Assembly (NCBI GenBank): GCA_050013075.1
Contig: JBEKFZ010000006.1
Coordinates: forward strand, 1-64,000
Direction: 5' to 3'
Source of the DNA: JBEKIK01 sp050013075
GTDB taxonomy: Bacteria > Planctomycetota > Planctomycetia > Pirellulales > Thermoguttaceae
Length of the DNA: 64,000 bases
How positions within the stretch are numbered: position 1 is the stretch's first letter; every line of letters starts with the position of its first letter. The notes below the pieces were generated by a model. That model saw only the letters and a program-made list of their open reading frames with translations, had not been told where the DNA came from and did not search any database. Shown here piece by piece: positions 52,835 through 61,593 of this stretch. Both the position numbers and the translations under genes were made by a program.

Positions 52835-54145
52835 ATGTTGAGGCGGCGCAGGCATATTATTATCGTTGTAACCCTTTTAATCATCGCAGAGCTTAAACTC
52901 ACCTCAGCCGGAGCACAGGGGCCTAGCCCCAACGGCCCTCCCGCCGCCGGTCCATTGCCGACTGTGTGCTATCTCACGCTCGACTACGCCCAACAGCGGG
53001 CGCTGGCCAACAACCGGCTGCGAAGCCTCGCGCTGATGAATATCCAGGCAAAAGGCGAAGCGATCTACGTGATGGAAGCGGACTACTACCCCAAAATCCT
53101 CACCAGTTTTTACGGCTTCCACTACGACCAACCGCTGGGAACGGTCTTGGTTCCAGCACGGCTCCCTAACTTGAACCCAATCTCCGTCAACGTCTTTAAT
53201 CAAGACTTTGGCATCAGTGCCGTAACGGCAGTGCAGCCGATCACCGCCTTGCTCAAGGTTCACCAAGGTGTCAAGGTTGCCAAGGCCGATCAGGAGATCG
53301 CTCGCTCGCAGGCCCTCCAGGCAGATCAAGCCATTCTGAGCGGCGTAGAGCAACTCTATTGTGGGCTGCTGGCGGCCAATCGGATCCTCGCATCCGCACA
53401 GGCGGCTGCCGAAGCAGCAGGCCGGATGCCCCCGGCGCAACTCAGCACGCCCGAAGCCCGGATCGCGGCCGTGGAAGCCAAGCAGGCGATTCAGGCCGTA
53501 TCTAGCCAGGCGTTCGATCTGGCCGAACAACTCAACGCGTTGCTCGATTTGCCCCTGGACACAAGGTTGGTATTGGCCGAATTGCCTCCGCTGACACCGA
53601 TAATCACTTGTCCTGAGCAGGCGATCGACTTGGCCTTGAGGTCGAGCCCGGAGGTGTTCCAGGCCGATCAGACCGCCGCAAAGGCCGAGGCCGGATTGAG
53701 CGTCGCCAAAGTGGATTATCTGCCCGATGTCGCCGTCATGGGAGGATACCTGAACCAAAATGGGTTCAACGTAATTCAGAGCGACGTCGGTTATGGAGCC
53801 CTCGTGGTAAACTACCCTCTTTTCGACGGCGGTAAGCGAGTGCATGCCGTGCGCGAGGCCGAGACCGTGGTGGCGATGGCCCGACAAAAGGCATTTCAAA
53901 CGCGCGATGAGGTGCGGCTGAAAGCCCTGAAGGCTTATCGGGAATTTGTCGAGGCCCAAGCCTCGCTTGAAGTCGCCGGGGAAATGGTACAGGTGCGCAA
54001 GGAAGCCCAACAAAAACCCGGCACTCCAGAAGCCATGATCGCGACCGCCACCGAACTGATGAAAGCCGAGGTCGCGCTTGTCCAGGCCAACGCCGTTTGC
54101 CGGGTAGCCTACATGAAACTGAACACCATCGCAGGCTTGAGGTAG
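52835..54145 (+). CDS. TolC-family outer membrane protein
   Basis: A 436-residue TolC-like protein with a signal peptide (about 1-27). It has the two internal repeats of the family: LTLDYAQQRALANNRLRSLALMNIQ near 47 and CPEQAIDLALRSSPEVFQAD near 260, each ahead of a long helical hairpin, and the strand VVNYPLFDGGKR near 330. AGGAG nine bases before the ATG. It is separate in origin from the 805-residue TolC lipoprotein. No pump genes adjoin it. It closes the sulfatase block, perhaps transferred with it. Confidence 0.88.
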   Translation: MLRRRRHIIIVVTLLIIAELKLTSAGAQGPSPNGPPAAGPLPTVCYLTLDYAQQRALANNRLRSLALMNIQAKGEAIYVMEADYYPKILTSFYGFHYDQPLGTVLVPARLPNLNPISVNVFNQDFGISAVTAVQPITALLKVHQGVKVAKADQEIARSQALQADQAILSGVEQLYCGLLAANRILASAQAAAEAAGRMPPAQLSTPEARIAAVEAKQAIQAVSSQAFDLAEQLNALLDLPLDTRLVLAELPPLTPIITCPEQAIDLALRSSPEVFQADQTAAKAEAGLSVAKVDYLPDVAVMGGYLNQNGFNVIQSDVGYGALVVNYPLFDGGKRVHAVREAETVVAMARQKAFQTRDEVRLKALKAYREFVEAQASLEVAGEMVQVRKEAQQKPGTPEAMIATATELMKAEVALVQANAVCRVAYMKLNTIAGLR

Positions 54146-54344
54146 GGACACACGCCCAAAAAGAGCGGCTGGATTGTCATCAGAATGAAAAAGGATAGGA
54201 AATACATTTTCCCCCGGCAGGAACAATAGGCGCGCGGAATTCCACTAGAATTTGGTCCTGGCACTATGTTAGAATCAGTCCTGCGGAGATACTGTCAACA
54301 TAGATACATAAACTGAAATAAAGGATACTTGCCGGGGGCCGATA

Positions 54345-56843
54345 GTGGATAATTCGAAGTTTGTTCCCAAACTATTAACGTGCAAAAAACGAATTCTCTT
54401 GAACAAAAAGCGGCTCTTATTCGGAATTGTCGTCATAGCGGCCCTAGCTCTCGGATGTGAGAAACAGCCGGCAGCACAATCCAATACTTCCGCGCCCACA
54501 CCTATACCACAGATTAAAAACGAGCAGAAAGCAATCGAGCAAAAATCGCTGGCCGGCTCAAAGACTTGCCGCGATTGCCACGAGGAGTTTTACAAGCTCT
54601 GGTCCGCCTCCTGGCACGGCCTGGCCATGCAGCCTTATACCGCGGAGTTCGCCAATACTTTTTTGACGCCGCCAGAAAGCGAAGTCGCCGTCGGTAAACG
54701 CAAGTACCGGGCGGAAATCGGCGACGGTGAAGGCTGGATCAAAGAAAACGGCCCCAGCGGCCAACGGAAATACCCCATCGCTCACGTCATGGGCGGAAAA
54801 AACGTCTATTATTTTCTCACGCCCATGGATCGCGGCCGGTTGCAGGTGCTGCCCGTCGCATACGACGTGCATAAGAAAGCCTGGTACGACATGGCGGCCG
54901 GCGGCGTGCGGCATTTTCCCGACCGCCGCGACGAGGCCCTGGATTGGACCGACCGCATGTTTTCCTTCAACACCACGTGTTTCAATTGCCACGTGAGCGA
55001 ACTATCGACCAATTACAATCTCGCAACCGAAACCTATCACACCACTTGGGCCGAACCCGGAATAAGTTGCGAATCGTGTCACGGGCCCGGGGCTGAACAC
55101 GCCCGCGCGATGGAAGCCGGCGTCGAAGTATTACTCCCCTCTCCAGTTTCGGGAGATGGGCTGGGGGTGAGGGGCCACACTTTTAAAGACATCAAAATCA
55201 TTCGCACGAAAGAATTCTCCTCCCAACAGATCAGCGATATGTGCGCGACCTGCCATGCCAAGATGGTTCCATTATCCACGAGTTTCCTGCCGGGCGACAA
55301 GTTATTCGACCACTACGACCTGGTAACGCTCGAACATCCGGATTATTATCCCGACGGCCGCGATCTCGGCGAGAACTATACGTACACCTCATGGTTGATG
55401 AGTCCGTGCGTCAAGTCTGGCAAACTGGACTGCAATCACTGCCACACGCCCAGCGGAAGGATGCGATTCCAAGGAGAAAACTCCAATCAGTCGTGCATGC
55501 CTTGCCACGAGGATTATGTTAAGAATCCCGCCGAGCACGGCCGGCATCAGCCGGGGAGCAAGGGGAATGAGTGTATCGCCTGTCACATGCCCACGACGCG
55601 GTTTGCGGCAATGGGGCGAACTGACCACTCGATGCGACCGCCCGCGCCCGCCGCGACCATGGCCTTCAAATCGCCCAACGCATGTAATTTGTGCCATGCC
55701 GACAAGGATGCCGCCTGGTCGGACCAGTGGGTTCGCAAGTGGTATCCGCGCGATTACCAGGCCGAAGTGCTTCGCCGCGCCGAGTTGATCGACCAGGCCC
55801 GCAAAGAGGAGTGGAATCTCCTGCCCGAAATGCTGGCCGAACTTAAAAATAAAGACGGCGATCCCATTTTCAAAAATTCCCTGGTCCGACTGCTTAGAGG
55901 CTGTGACGACGAAAGCAAATGGCCCGTTGTTTTGGAGATGTCGCAGGACGCATCGCCGCTGGTCCGCTCCAGCGCGGCCTCGGCCCTGGGCGATCACATT
56001 ACGCCGCAGTCGCTTAATGCGCTGGTTGCGGCAACCGCCGACGAGTCGCGATTGGTGCGGATTCGCGCCATAATGTCCTTGGCGGCCTTGCCGCCCGAAC
56101 GGGTGCAAAGTGATCGCGACCGCCGGAACCTGAACCGGGCGGTCGATGATTTCATGGCGGCCATGACTGCCCGGGGTGACGACTGGGCATCGTATGCCAA
56201 CGTGGGCAATTTTTACATGGATCGGGGCGACTTCGCCGCTGCCGCCGGTTACTTCGAAACGGCCGCCAGGTTGGAGCCGCGGCAGATCGGCCCCTTGGTT
56301 AATGCGGCCATTGCATACGAAAACCTGGGCCGAACCGACAAGGCAGAACAGCGCCTTTTGCAGGCATTGAAGTATGAAGGCGACAACGCGGCGGCGAATT
56401 TCAATCTTGGGCTGCTTAGAGGCGAGCAAAAACGTCTGCCCGAAGCGGAAGCGGCCCTGCGAAAGGCTTTAAAGGCCGATCCCCAAATGCACCAGGCGGC
56501 GTACAACCTGGGCGTGCTATTAGCCGATAAAAGTCTCGACCAAGCCGTCGAGTGGTGTCAAAAAGCGCACCGGCTTCGCCCGGACAACCCCAAGTACGCA
56601 CACACGCTGGCTTTTTATCTGAGGCAAAAGGGCGACGGCGATAGCGCCGTGGAATTGCTGCGCCAAGTTATCCGGCGCGATCCGTTTTACTGGGATTCTT
56701 ATTTGCTGCTCGGACAGATTTACGAAGACCAGCGAGAATACCAAAGGGCCACGGCGGTATATCGCGACGCCTTGAAAATGGAGCAGTTGCCCAATGCGTT
56801 GCGTCAGCAGTTGGAGACGAAGGTCCGCGCGATCGAGAAATAA
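54345..56843 (+). CDS. Octahaem c-type cytochrome lipoprotein with HEAT-like and TPR repeats
   Basis: An 832-residue exported lipoprotein (lipobox ALALGC, Cys38). Eight CxxCH haem-binding motifs are present, with Cys at 75, 212, 242, 300, 363, 384, 410 and 447, resembling the cytochrome c554/DmsE-like haem-rich class. A HEAT-like segment (about 530-590) and at least five TPR units (600-832) follow. Residues 261-277 (EVLLPSPVSGDGLGVRG) are encoded by a family E palindrome (55125-55175) inserted in frame between haem motifs 3 and 4. GTG at 54345 with GCCGGGGG upstream is the chosen start. It may carry electrons to an extracellular or periplasmic acceptor; partner unknown. Confidence 0.9.
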   Translation: MDNSKFVPKLLTCKKRILLNKKRLLFGIVVIAALALGCEKQPAAQSNTSAPTPIPQIKNEQKAIEQKSLAGSKTCRDCHEEFYKLWSASWHGLAMQPYTAEFANTFLTPPESEVAVGKRKYRAEIGDGEGWIKENGPSGQRKYPIAHVMGGKNVYYFLTPMDRGRLQVLPVAYDVHKKAWYDMAAGGVRHFPDRRDEALDWTDRMFSFNTTCFNCHVSELSTNYNLATETYHTTWAEPGISCESCHGPGAEHARAMEAGVEVLLPSPVSGDGLGVRGHTFKDIKIIRTKEFSSQQISDMCATCHAKMVPLSTSFLPGDKLFDHYDLVTLEHPDYYPDGRDLGENYTYTSWLMSPCVKSGKLDCNHCHTPSGRMRFQGENSNQSCMPCHEDYVKNPAEHGRHQPGSKGNECIACHMPTTRFAAMGRTDHSMRPPAPAATMAFKSPNACNLCHADKDAAWSDQWVRKWYPRDYQAEVLRRAELIDQARKEEWNLLPEMLAELKNKDGDPIFKNSLVRLLRGCDDESKWPVVLEMSQDASPLVRSSAASALGDHITPQSLNALVAATADESRLVRIRAIMSLAALPPERVQSDRDRRNLNRAVDDFMAAMTARGDDWASYANVGNFYMDRGDFAAAAGYFETAARLEPRQIGPLVNAAIAYENLGRTDKAEQRLLQALKYEGDNAAANFNLGLLRGEQKRLPEAEAALRKALKADPQMHQAAYNLGVLLADKSLDQAVEWCQKAHRLRPDNPKYAHTLAFYLRQKGDGDSAVELLRQVIRRDPFYWDSYLLLGQIYEDQREYQRATAVYRDALKMEQLPNALRQQLETKVRAIEK
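55125..55175. repeat. Family E palindrome inside the cytochrome gene
   Basis: CTCCCCTCTCCAGTTTCGGG then AGATGGGCTGGGGGTGAGGG. Same reading phase (GEGQGVR / GDGLGVR) as the copy in the RhuM-like gene. Confidence 0.8.
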
Positions 56844-56848
56844 AGCGG

Positions 56849-56920
56849 GAAAAACTCCCGGAGCAAGCTCCGGGGCTAAACAAGGCATTTTCCCGCAAAA
56901 AACCGCTTGCGGTTTCGCGG
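56849..56920. repeat. Palindromes C and B between cytochrome and larB
   Basis: CTCCCGGAGC-AA-GCTCCGGGG then CTAAAC (56849-56879) and AACCGCTTGCGGTTTCGCGG (56896-56920). The larB gene ends at 56930 on the opposite strand. Confidence 0.8.
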
Positions 56921-56929
56921 AAAAAACAT

Positions 56930-57727
56930 CTACGTTTTATTTTTTTCATCGAACATAATTCTCGCCATTGCGGCGTTTTTGGCGATCAAGCCGGCGACGT
57001 AACCGGCTTTGAATCCGGCGTCGATGTTTACCACGGCGACGTTGGCCGCGCAACTGTTTAACATGCCCAACAGGGCCGCCACTCCGCCGAAACTGGCCCC
57101 GTAGCCCACGCTGGTGGGCACGGCGATCACCGGACAAGCCACATAACCGCCCACGACGCTGGGCAGAGCGCCTTCCATGCCCGCCACGACGACCACCGCG
57201 TCGGCGTCTAGCAATTCCGACAGGTTGGCGGCCAGCCGATGCGGACCGGCAACACCCACGTCGGATATCAAACGCACCGAGGCGCCGGTCCAAATGGCGG
57301 TTTCGCGGGCTTCCTCGGCAACGGGCAGATCGCCGGTGCCGGCGGTAACGATCGTCACCCGGCCCGCATTTGCAGTTTCGGAAACGCCGCCGTGGTCTAA
57401 GCGGGGTATGCGGAACGTGCGGCCGACGGGATTGTAACGTGCGGCGGGGAATTTTTCTTTTAGTCCCACGGCCTGCTCGGCCGACATCCGCGTGGCCAGC
57501 ACGTCGGCCCCGTGATCCAAAAGCGATCGAAATATTTTCTCCATCACCTCCACGGTCTTCCCTTCGGCGAACACCACCTCGGGAAACCCGCAGCGCCGGG
57601 TGCGGTCAAGATCGACTTGGGCCTCGCCAAGCGGAGCGATCCCGCCGGAGCGATGCAGGAACTGCTCCAAGGAAATCTCCCCGGAGAGCAATAGCTTGGC
57701 AAGTTTGGAAAGATCTTGTTGAGTCAT
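56930..57727 (-). CDS. larB: Nickel-pincer cofactor biosynthesis protein LarB
   Basis: A 265-residue LarB, which carboxylates and hydrolyses nicotinic acid adenine dinucleotide in making the nickel-pincer nucleotide of lactate racemase. The C-terminal AIR-carboxylase-like domain shows VTAGTGDLPVAEEA, SDVGVAGPHR, VAGMEGALPSVVGG and VPTSVGYGASFGG; the N-terminal LDRTRRCGFPEVVFAEGK fits LarB. larA, larC and larE are not in the window. A nickel hydrogenase operon lies ~40 kb away, but no functional link is implied. Confidence 0.9.
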   Translation of the reverse strand: MTQQDLSKLAKLLLSGEISLEQFLHRSGGIAPLGEAQVDLDRTRRCGFPEVVFAEGKTVEVMEKIFRSLLDHGADVLATRMSAEQAVGLKEKFPAARYNPVGRTFRIPRLDHGGVSETANAGRVTIVTAGTGDLPVAEEARETAIWTGASVRLISDVGVAGPHRLAANLSELLDADAVVVVAGMEGALPSVVGGYVACPVIAVPTSVGYGASFGGVAALLGMLNSCAANVAVVNIDAGFKAGYVAGLIAKNAAMARIMFDEKNKT

Positions 57728-57820
57728 TTATTATGAGCCTATTATATGCCCAACGTATTGTTAACCTGCCATGTTGCAAGGTTTTGCTGTTCGCCTTGAA
57801 CCAGATGTTGGGCATTCCCA

Positions 57821-58369
57821 CTATTTGATGGGCTGCGCATCATTGATTGCCACTATTGGCATCCAGCCAGCAAAGTGTCCACCACTATCCCACCTTGTTG
57901 AGAGCATTAGTGAATTGATTCGTGCACGACATCGCATTTCCATTCCATTTGTGAACGATTTCCACTGATGAATAGATTTCGGGTCAGCTCTCATTGAGAA
58001 AAAAATGAAGTTCTTTAAGCTTTCTGTAAACTTTATTTCCTCCTTGTCTCCGATACCTTCAAATGTGATAGTCCAAGTAACATCTTTACCCATGTATTGA
58101 TCAAACATATCTATGGCTTCATTTTCAGATTGATTGGTATCGGATGTATCAGTGGGCTTGTGGATTTTATCTAAGATCTTCTGAATAGAATTTCGGAAAG
58201 CATGAACATCTGTTTGCCACGCAGAAGGCTCAGACACAACGGGGCGGCTCTTCCCTTCGTTGCCAGGGGAATTAGAAGATGCATTTTCCTTCAAGACTTC
58301 CTTACGCCCGCAGCCCGCGCTAAAGAGTATTATCAACGCGACTACAAGAAATAGATTCGACCTTTCCAT
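57821..58369 (-). CDS. Lipoprotein of unknown function
   Basis: A 182-residue protein with a signal ending in LFSAGC (Cys20). The mature part is polar and acidic with no recognised domain (DKIHKPTDTSDTNQSENEAI). Its sequence is AT-richer than the neighbours and it leads a group of small minus-strand genes (57821-59476). The mature end reads GGHFAGWMPIVAINDAQPIK. No function can be given. Confidence 0.6.
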   Translation of the reverse strand: MERSNLFLVVALIILFSAGCGRKEVLKENASSNSPGNEGKSRPVVSEPSAWQTDVHAFRNSIQKILDKIHKPTDTSDTNQSENEAIDMFDQYMGKDVTWTITFEGIGDKEEIKFTESLKNFIFFSMRADPKSIHQWKSFTNGMEMRCRARINSLMLSTRWDSGGHFAGWMPIVAINDAQPIK

Positions 58370-58498
58370 AATTTATATTCTCCTTTCATTAGGTCCAATT
58401 TCGGATTAGATAATTTCCAGATAATGCCTAAAAGTAACAGAACTGCAATATAACGCACTGCCGCGTGTGCAACCACATATGTTTTTGAAATAATACAC

Positions 58499-58738
58499 TT
58501 ACACTGCCAGCGGCCGAGCGCTAAAAACCTCGTTTTCCGTCAATGGAGCAATAGCCGACTCCGGCAATGTAATGACTGCGATTGTATCGCCAATTACATT
58601 AAACACTTCTAACGAATACCCAGCTTCGCCGCCGGACATGGGATGATGTTCTACGATGGTAGCTACATCGCCCTTCCGCAGCCCTTTTTCGGTTACATCC
58701 ACTAATAAAACAACTTCTTCAAATAGTTTATATTTCAT
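58499..58738 (-). CDS. DUF4926-like small protein
   Basis: A 79-residue protein starting MKYKLFEEVVLLVDVTEKG, with GDVATIVEHHP and GYSLEVFNVIGDTIAVITL, the beta-barrel pattern of DUF4926. AAGGA before the ATG at 58738 supports this start. It overlaps the end of the preceding DUF6883-like gene by 11 bp, so the two are translated as a pair. DUF4926 genes commonly lie next to DUF6883 and small addiction-like proteins; a toxin-antitoxin role is a conjecture. Confidence 0.72.
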   Translation of the reverse strand: MKYKLFEEVVLLVDVTEKGLRKGDVATIVEHHPMSGGEAGYSLEVFNVIGDTIAVITLPESAIAPLTENEVFSARPLAV

Positions 58739-59069
58739 ACTTTTTCCTTTTATCGGGATATAGGGTGATGAATTTTGTAATTCTGGTTGCATCCTCTGTC
58801 ATCCAAACCGTACTCATTGCCAGGATTTTTCCGTTTGGTCCTATCATTTTGCCGCTAATTTCATAGATTTGTCCATATTGTGTGCGGTCGCTTGGAACGG
58901 CTTCTTGTGATAAAAATTGTCGGCGTAAATCATTTTCCAATACCCGCCAGTTTTCGTGACCATATCCTGCTTGTGCCAACCATTTGGATTTATCGTTGTG
59001 TTTTCGCGGTGTCAAAAGATATTTGATTAACTTCTCGGGGGATATCAATGCGTTGGCAGGTAATAGCAT
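58728..59069 (-). CDS. DUF6883-like small protein
   Basis: A 113-residue protein with ALISPEKLIKYLLTPRKHND near the start and the patterns NWRVLENDLRRQFL and VWMTEDATRITKFITLYP, matching what is known of DUF6883, a family often paired with DUF4926. Its 3' end overlaps the DUF4926-like gene. No enzymatic residue is apparent. The unit may be an addiction or immunity-type pair. Confidence 0.68.
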   Translation of the reverse strand: MLLPANALISPEKLIKYLLTPRKHNDKSKWLAQAGYGHENWRVLENDLRRQFLSQEAVPSDRTQYGQIYEISGKMIGPNGKILAMSTVWMTEDATRITKFITLYPDKRKKYEI

Positions 59070-59092
59070 ACAAATCCGACATTATTAAACAA

Positions 59093-59476
59093 TTATTTTG
59101 CTATCGTAGTGGCGATATTCGGACTGTTTGGATTTACATCCAAACTCCTGGTTTTGGGAGTAATGAGCAAGTCCATGTCTTCCATGGGAATTGCGCCAAG
59201 CAAGACTTGGTCGCCAATGACCAAAGCGCCGGCAAAGCCTATGCGATTTTTGAATCGAAGTTCAATAGGTCCCACATAGGGCACCAACTTTCGCGTCCCA
59301 TCCGCCAATGTAACTTCCTTATTGTCAATTTTTTCCAATTCCAATTGAATTCTTACATGCTCTGGAATACACAAATGCACGGCCCCCGAGTCCGCAAGTG
59401 CGTCTGCTACTTCAACAGGCGCAAGATCAGGCTTTCTGGGATTCAGCAATGTTATTTTTGCATTAACTAAACCCAT
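59093..59476 (-). CDS. Clan AA (retropepsin-like) aspartic protease
   Basis: A 127-residue protein with the retropepsin-type motif ADSGAVHLCIP (Asp-Ser-Gly, about residues 28-30), followed by the expected second strand set (LADGTRKLVPYVGPIELRF) and the G-x-x-x-L/I...E-D-M-D-L end motif (LLGAIPMEDMDLLI). Families of this size dimerise to form the active site. It is the first gene of the small minus-strand group. Physiological substrate unknown. Confidence 0.8.
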   Translation of the reverse strand: MGLVNAKITLLNPRKPDLAPVEVADALADSGAVHLCIPEHVRIQLELEKIDNKEVTLADGTRKLVPYVGPIELRFKNRIGFAGALVIGDQVLLGAIPMEDMDLLITPKTRSLDVNPNSPNIATTIAK

Positions 59477-59576
59477 CGTTCCTTACTCCTTCCACGGCTA
59501 GTTTTATCTATTTCCCCTTATTTACATCATGTATTTGACACATCTATCCTATCCCACGCTAGGGGAGGTGTCAATT

Positions 59577-59665
59577 TTGCCACTACCCACTGCCCACTGT
59601 CCACTGCCCGATATAAGTGGTCAGTAAACTGACCACCCCCTAACAATCTGTTGTCTATTGCCCAC
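59577..59665. repeat. CCACTGCC/CCACTAA-like heptamer tract
   Basis: Loose repeats of CCCACTG and CCACTAACCACTTTG in the spacer upstream of pepP. Confidence 0.55.
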
Positions 59666-59757
59666 TAACCACTTTGTTCCACCCGGACTCTTGTCAGCCG
59701 GACGCTTGTTTGTTCCAATACATCCTTTTAGAGCCGCTTAGCAAAAAGGAGCCTGCA

Positions 59758-60843
59758 ATGGACCATGAAACCCGGCGAGATAGGGTTCGCAAGGCGTTGC
59801 GCAAATTAGGTGTTGACGCACTGCTGGTCACCGATTTTACCAACGTTACCTACCTGACCGGCTTTACGGGCGATGACAGTTATTTGTTGGTCCGCGACGA
59901 CGGGGATACGATTATAAGCGACCCGCGCTATACCATCCAATTGGGTGAGGAAGCGCCGGGCGTGGATCTTTACATCCGTAAGCCCTCGGTCAGCATTTTG
60001 CAGGCCACGGTGCGAGTGCTGCGGGCGGCGAACATCAGCCGGCTGGGCATAGAGGCAGATTCCATGACCGTCGGGCTGGAAGACAAGCTTTCCGACAAAC
60101 TACCGCATATAGCGATCGTGCCCACCTCGGGATTGGTGGAAAAGTTCCGGCAGATCAAGGATAAAGACGAAATCGAATTGACCCGACTTTCGATTTTGCA
60201 GGCGGAAAAGGCCTTTGGTGTCATCCGGGCGTCGTTGCGCCCGGAAATGACCGAAAAACAAATCGCGGCCGACCTGGAATATCAATTTCGGTTATTCGGG
60301 GCCAAGTGCGCCGGATTTCCATCGATCATTGCGGTTGGTCCGCGGGCCGCGTTGTGTCATGCCGTGCCTGGCAACAAGCGGGTCGAGGAAAGCGATTTCA
60401 TATTGATCGATTGGGGGGCCAGCGAGGGTCTTTATCGCAGCGATTTGACGCGGACCTTGGTAACAGGTAAAATCACCCCAAAATTCGCCGCGATTTATGA
60501 AATCGTTCTCGAGGCTCAGACAAAGGCCATCGAGGCCATCCGTCCCGGCGCGATTTGCCATGACATCGACGCCGTTGCCAGGCGCGTTATCGCCAAGGCC
60601 GGTTACGGCCGCCGATTCGGCCACGGGCTGGGGCACAGCATGGGATTGCTGATCCATGAGTCGCCCAGGTTTGCCATGAAAAATCAGTCGGTGTTGAAGC
60701 CGGGCATGATTATGACCGTCGAGCCGGGAATTTACATTCACGGCTGGGGCGGGGTGCGGATCGAGGACGATATATTGGTGACCCGAAACGGCCACGAAGT
60801 TCTCACCCACGTGCCGAAACAATTGGACGAAATAGTACTTTAA
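59758..60843 (+). CDS. Xaa-Pro aminopeptidase (M24 family)
   Basis: A 361-residue metallopeptidase that removes N-terminal residues preceding proline. After an N-terminal creatinase-like domain (about 1-130) the pita-bread fold shows the metal ligands: Asp in DWGASEG, Asp in YRSDLTRT, His in FGHGLGHSMGL, Glu in TVEPGIYI, and Glu in GGVRIEDD. AAGGAG seven bases before the ATG at 59758 fixes the start. It is a short-length type, as in Bacillus/planctomycete PepQ/PepP-like enzymes; assignment between PepP and PepQ is not certain. Confidence 0.92.
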   Translation: MDHETRRDRVRKALRKLGVDALLVTDFTNVTYLTGFTGDDSYLLVRDDGDTIISDPRYTIQLGEEAPGVDLYIRKPSVSILQATVRVLRAANISRLGIEADSMTVGLEDKLSDKLPHIAIVPTSGLVEKFRQIKDKDEIELTRLSILQAEKAFGVIRASLRPEMTEKQIAADLEYQFRLFGAKCAGFPSIIAVGPRAALCHAVPGNKRVEESDFILIDWGASEGLYRSDLTRTLVTGKITPKFAAIYEIVLEAQTKAIEAIRPGAICHDIDAVARRVIAKAGYGRRFGHGLGHSMGLLIHESPRFAMKNQSVLKPGMIMTVEPGIYIHGWGGVRIEDDILVTRNGHEVLTHVPKQLDEIVL

Positions 60844-60846
60844 TGT

Positions 60847-60975
60847 TTATTGAGTCTCAGGTAAAGAATATCGTATGAAAAGTCAGAGCCGGGGCGTGTC
60901 GCCCCGGCAACTCCGGGCCGACACGGCCCGGCTCTGAGGCGAAAACGCGGCATTCATTACCTGACATTTAATAAA
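60847..60975. repeat. 129-bp MITE-like repeat, copy f
   Basis: Ends TTATTGAGTCTCAGGTAAAG and CCTGACATTTAATAA, core GAGCCGGGGCGTGTCGCCCC ... ACACGGCCCGGCTCTGAGGC. It follows pepP directly (three bases after the stop). Confidence 0.8.
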
Positions 60976-61031
60976 GGCTTGAGATGACGTTTTTTTATCC
61001 TTTAACCCTTAGATAACATCGGAGAGACGGG

Positions 61032-61538
61032 ATGGTCACTCCTGCGTCTTCCCCAGACATTTTCGACGTGCGCAAAATCCGCCGCCTGGTGGAACTGATG
61101 AAAGAACACGATCTAACGGAGATCGATATTCAACAGGGCGAAGTTCGCATTCAACTGCGCCGTGCCGGCAATGCGTCCAATCCGGGGGTGATTTTGCCCG
61201 GGCCGGGAATCCGCGGCGAGGCATTTTCACCTGCGCCCGCGGGTCCTTCGCGCCCCGCCGCCGAAACACTGGCGGAAGGGGCTTCCGAAAACCATTTGGC
61301 GATCATCAAAAGCCCGATGGTCGGGACGTTTTACGCCGCGCCCGATCCGGACTCGCCGCCGTACGTCAAGGTCGGCGATCACGTGGGGCCGGAAACCACT
61401 GTTTGTATCGTCGAGGCGATGAAGGTCTTCAATCAGATTCCGGCCGAAGTGTCGGGCAAAATCCTGACAGTGCTGGTGGAAAACGGCGAATCGGTGGAAT
61501 ACGGCCAGCCGTTGTTTAAAGTGGATACGAGTGAATAG
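61032..61538 (+). CDS. accB: Biotin carboxyl carrier protein of acetyl-CoA carboxylase
   Basis: A 168-residue BCCP. The C-terminal biotinyl domain carries the modified lysine in VCIVEAMKVFNQIPAE (EAMKV) and the preceding thumb-type SPMVGTFYAAPDPDSPPYVK. An Ala/Pro-rich linker joins it to an N-terminal segment that binds AccC. It is followed 55 bp later by accC, the usual order, so they are probably cotranscribed. Confidence 0.96.
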   Translation: MVTPASSPDIFDVRKIRRLVELMKEHDLTEIDIQQGEVRIQLRRAGNASNPGVILPGPGIRGEAFSPAPAGPSRPAAETLAEGASENHLAIIKSPMVGTFYAAPDPDSPPYVKVGDHVGPETTVCIVEAMKVFNQIPAEVSGKILTVLVENGESVEYGQPLFKVDTSE

Positions 61539-61593
61539 TGAATGCCGAGACAACCTCACCGTGAACTGTAAACCTTGAACTGTAAACGCTAAG

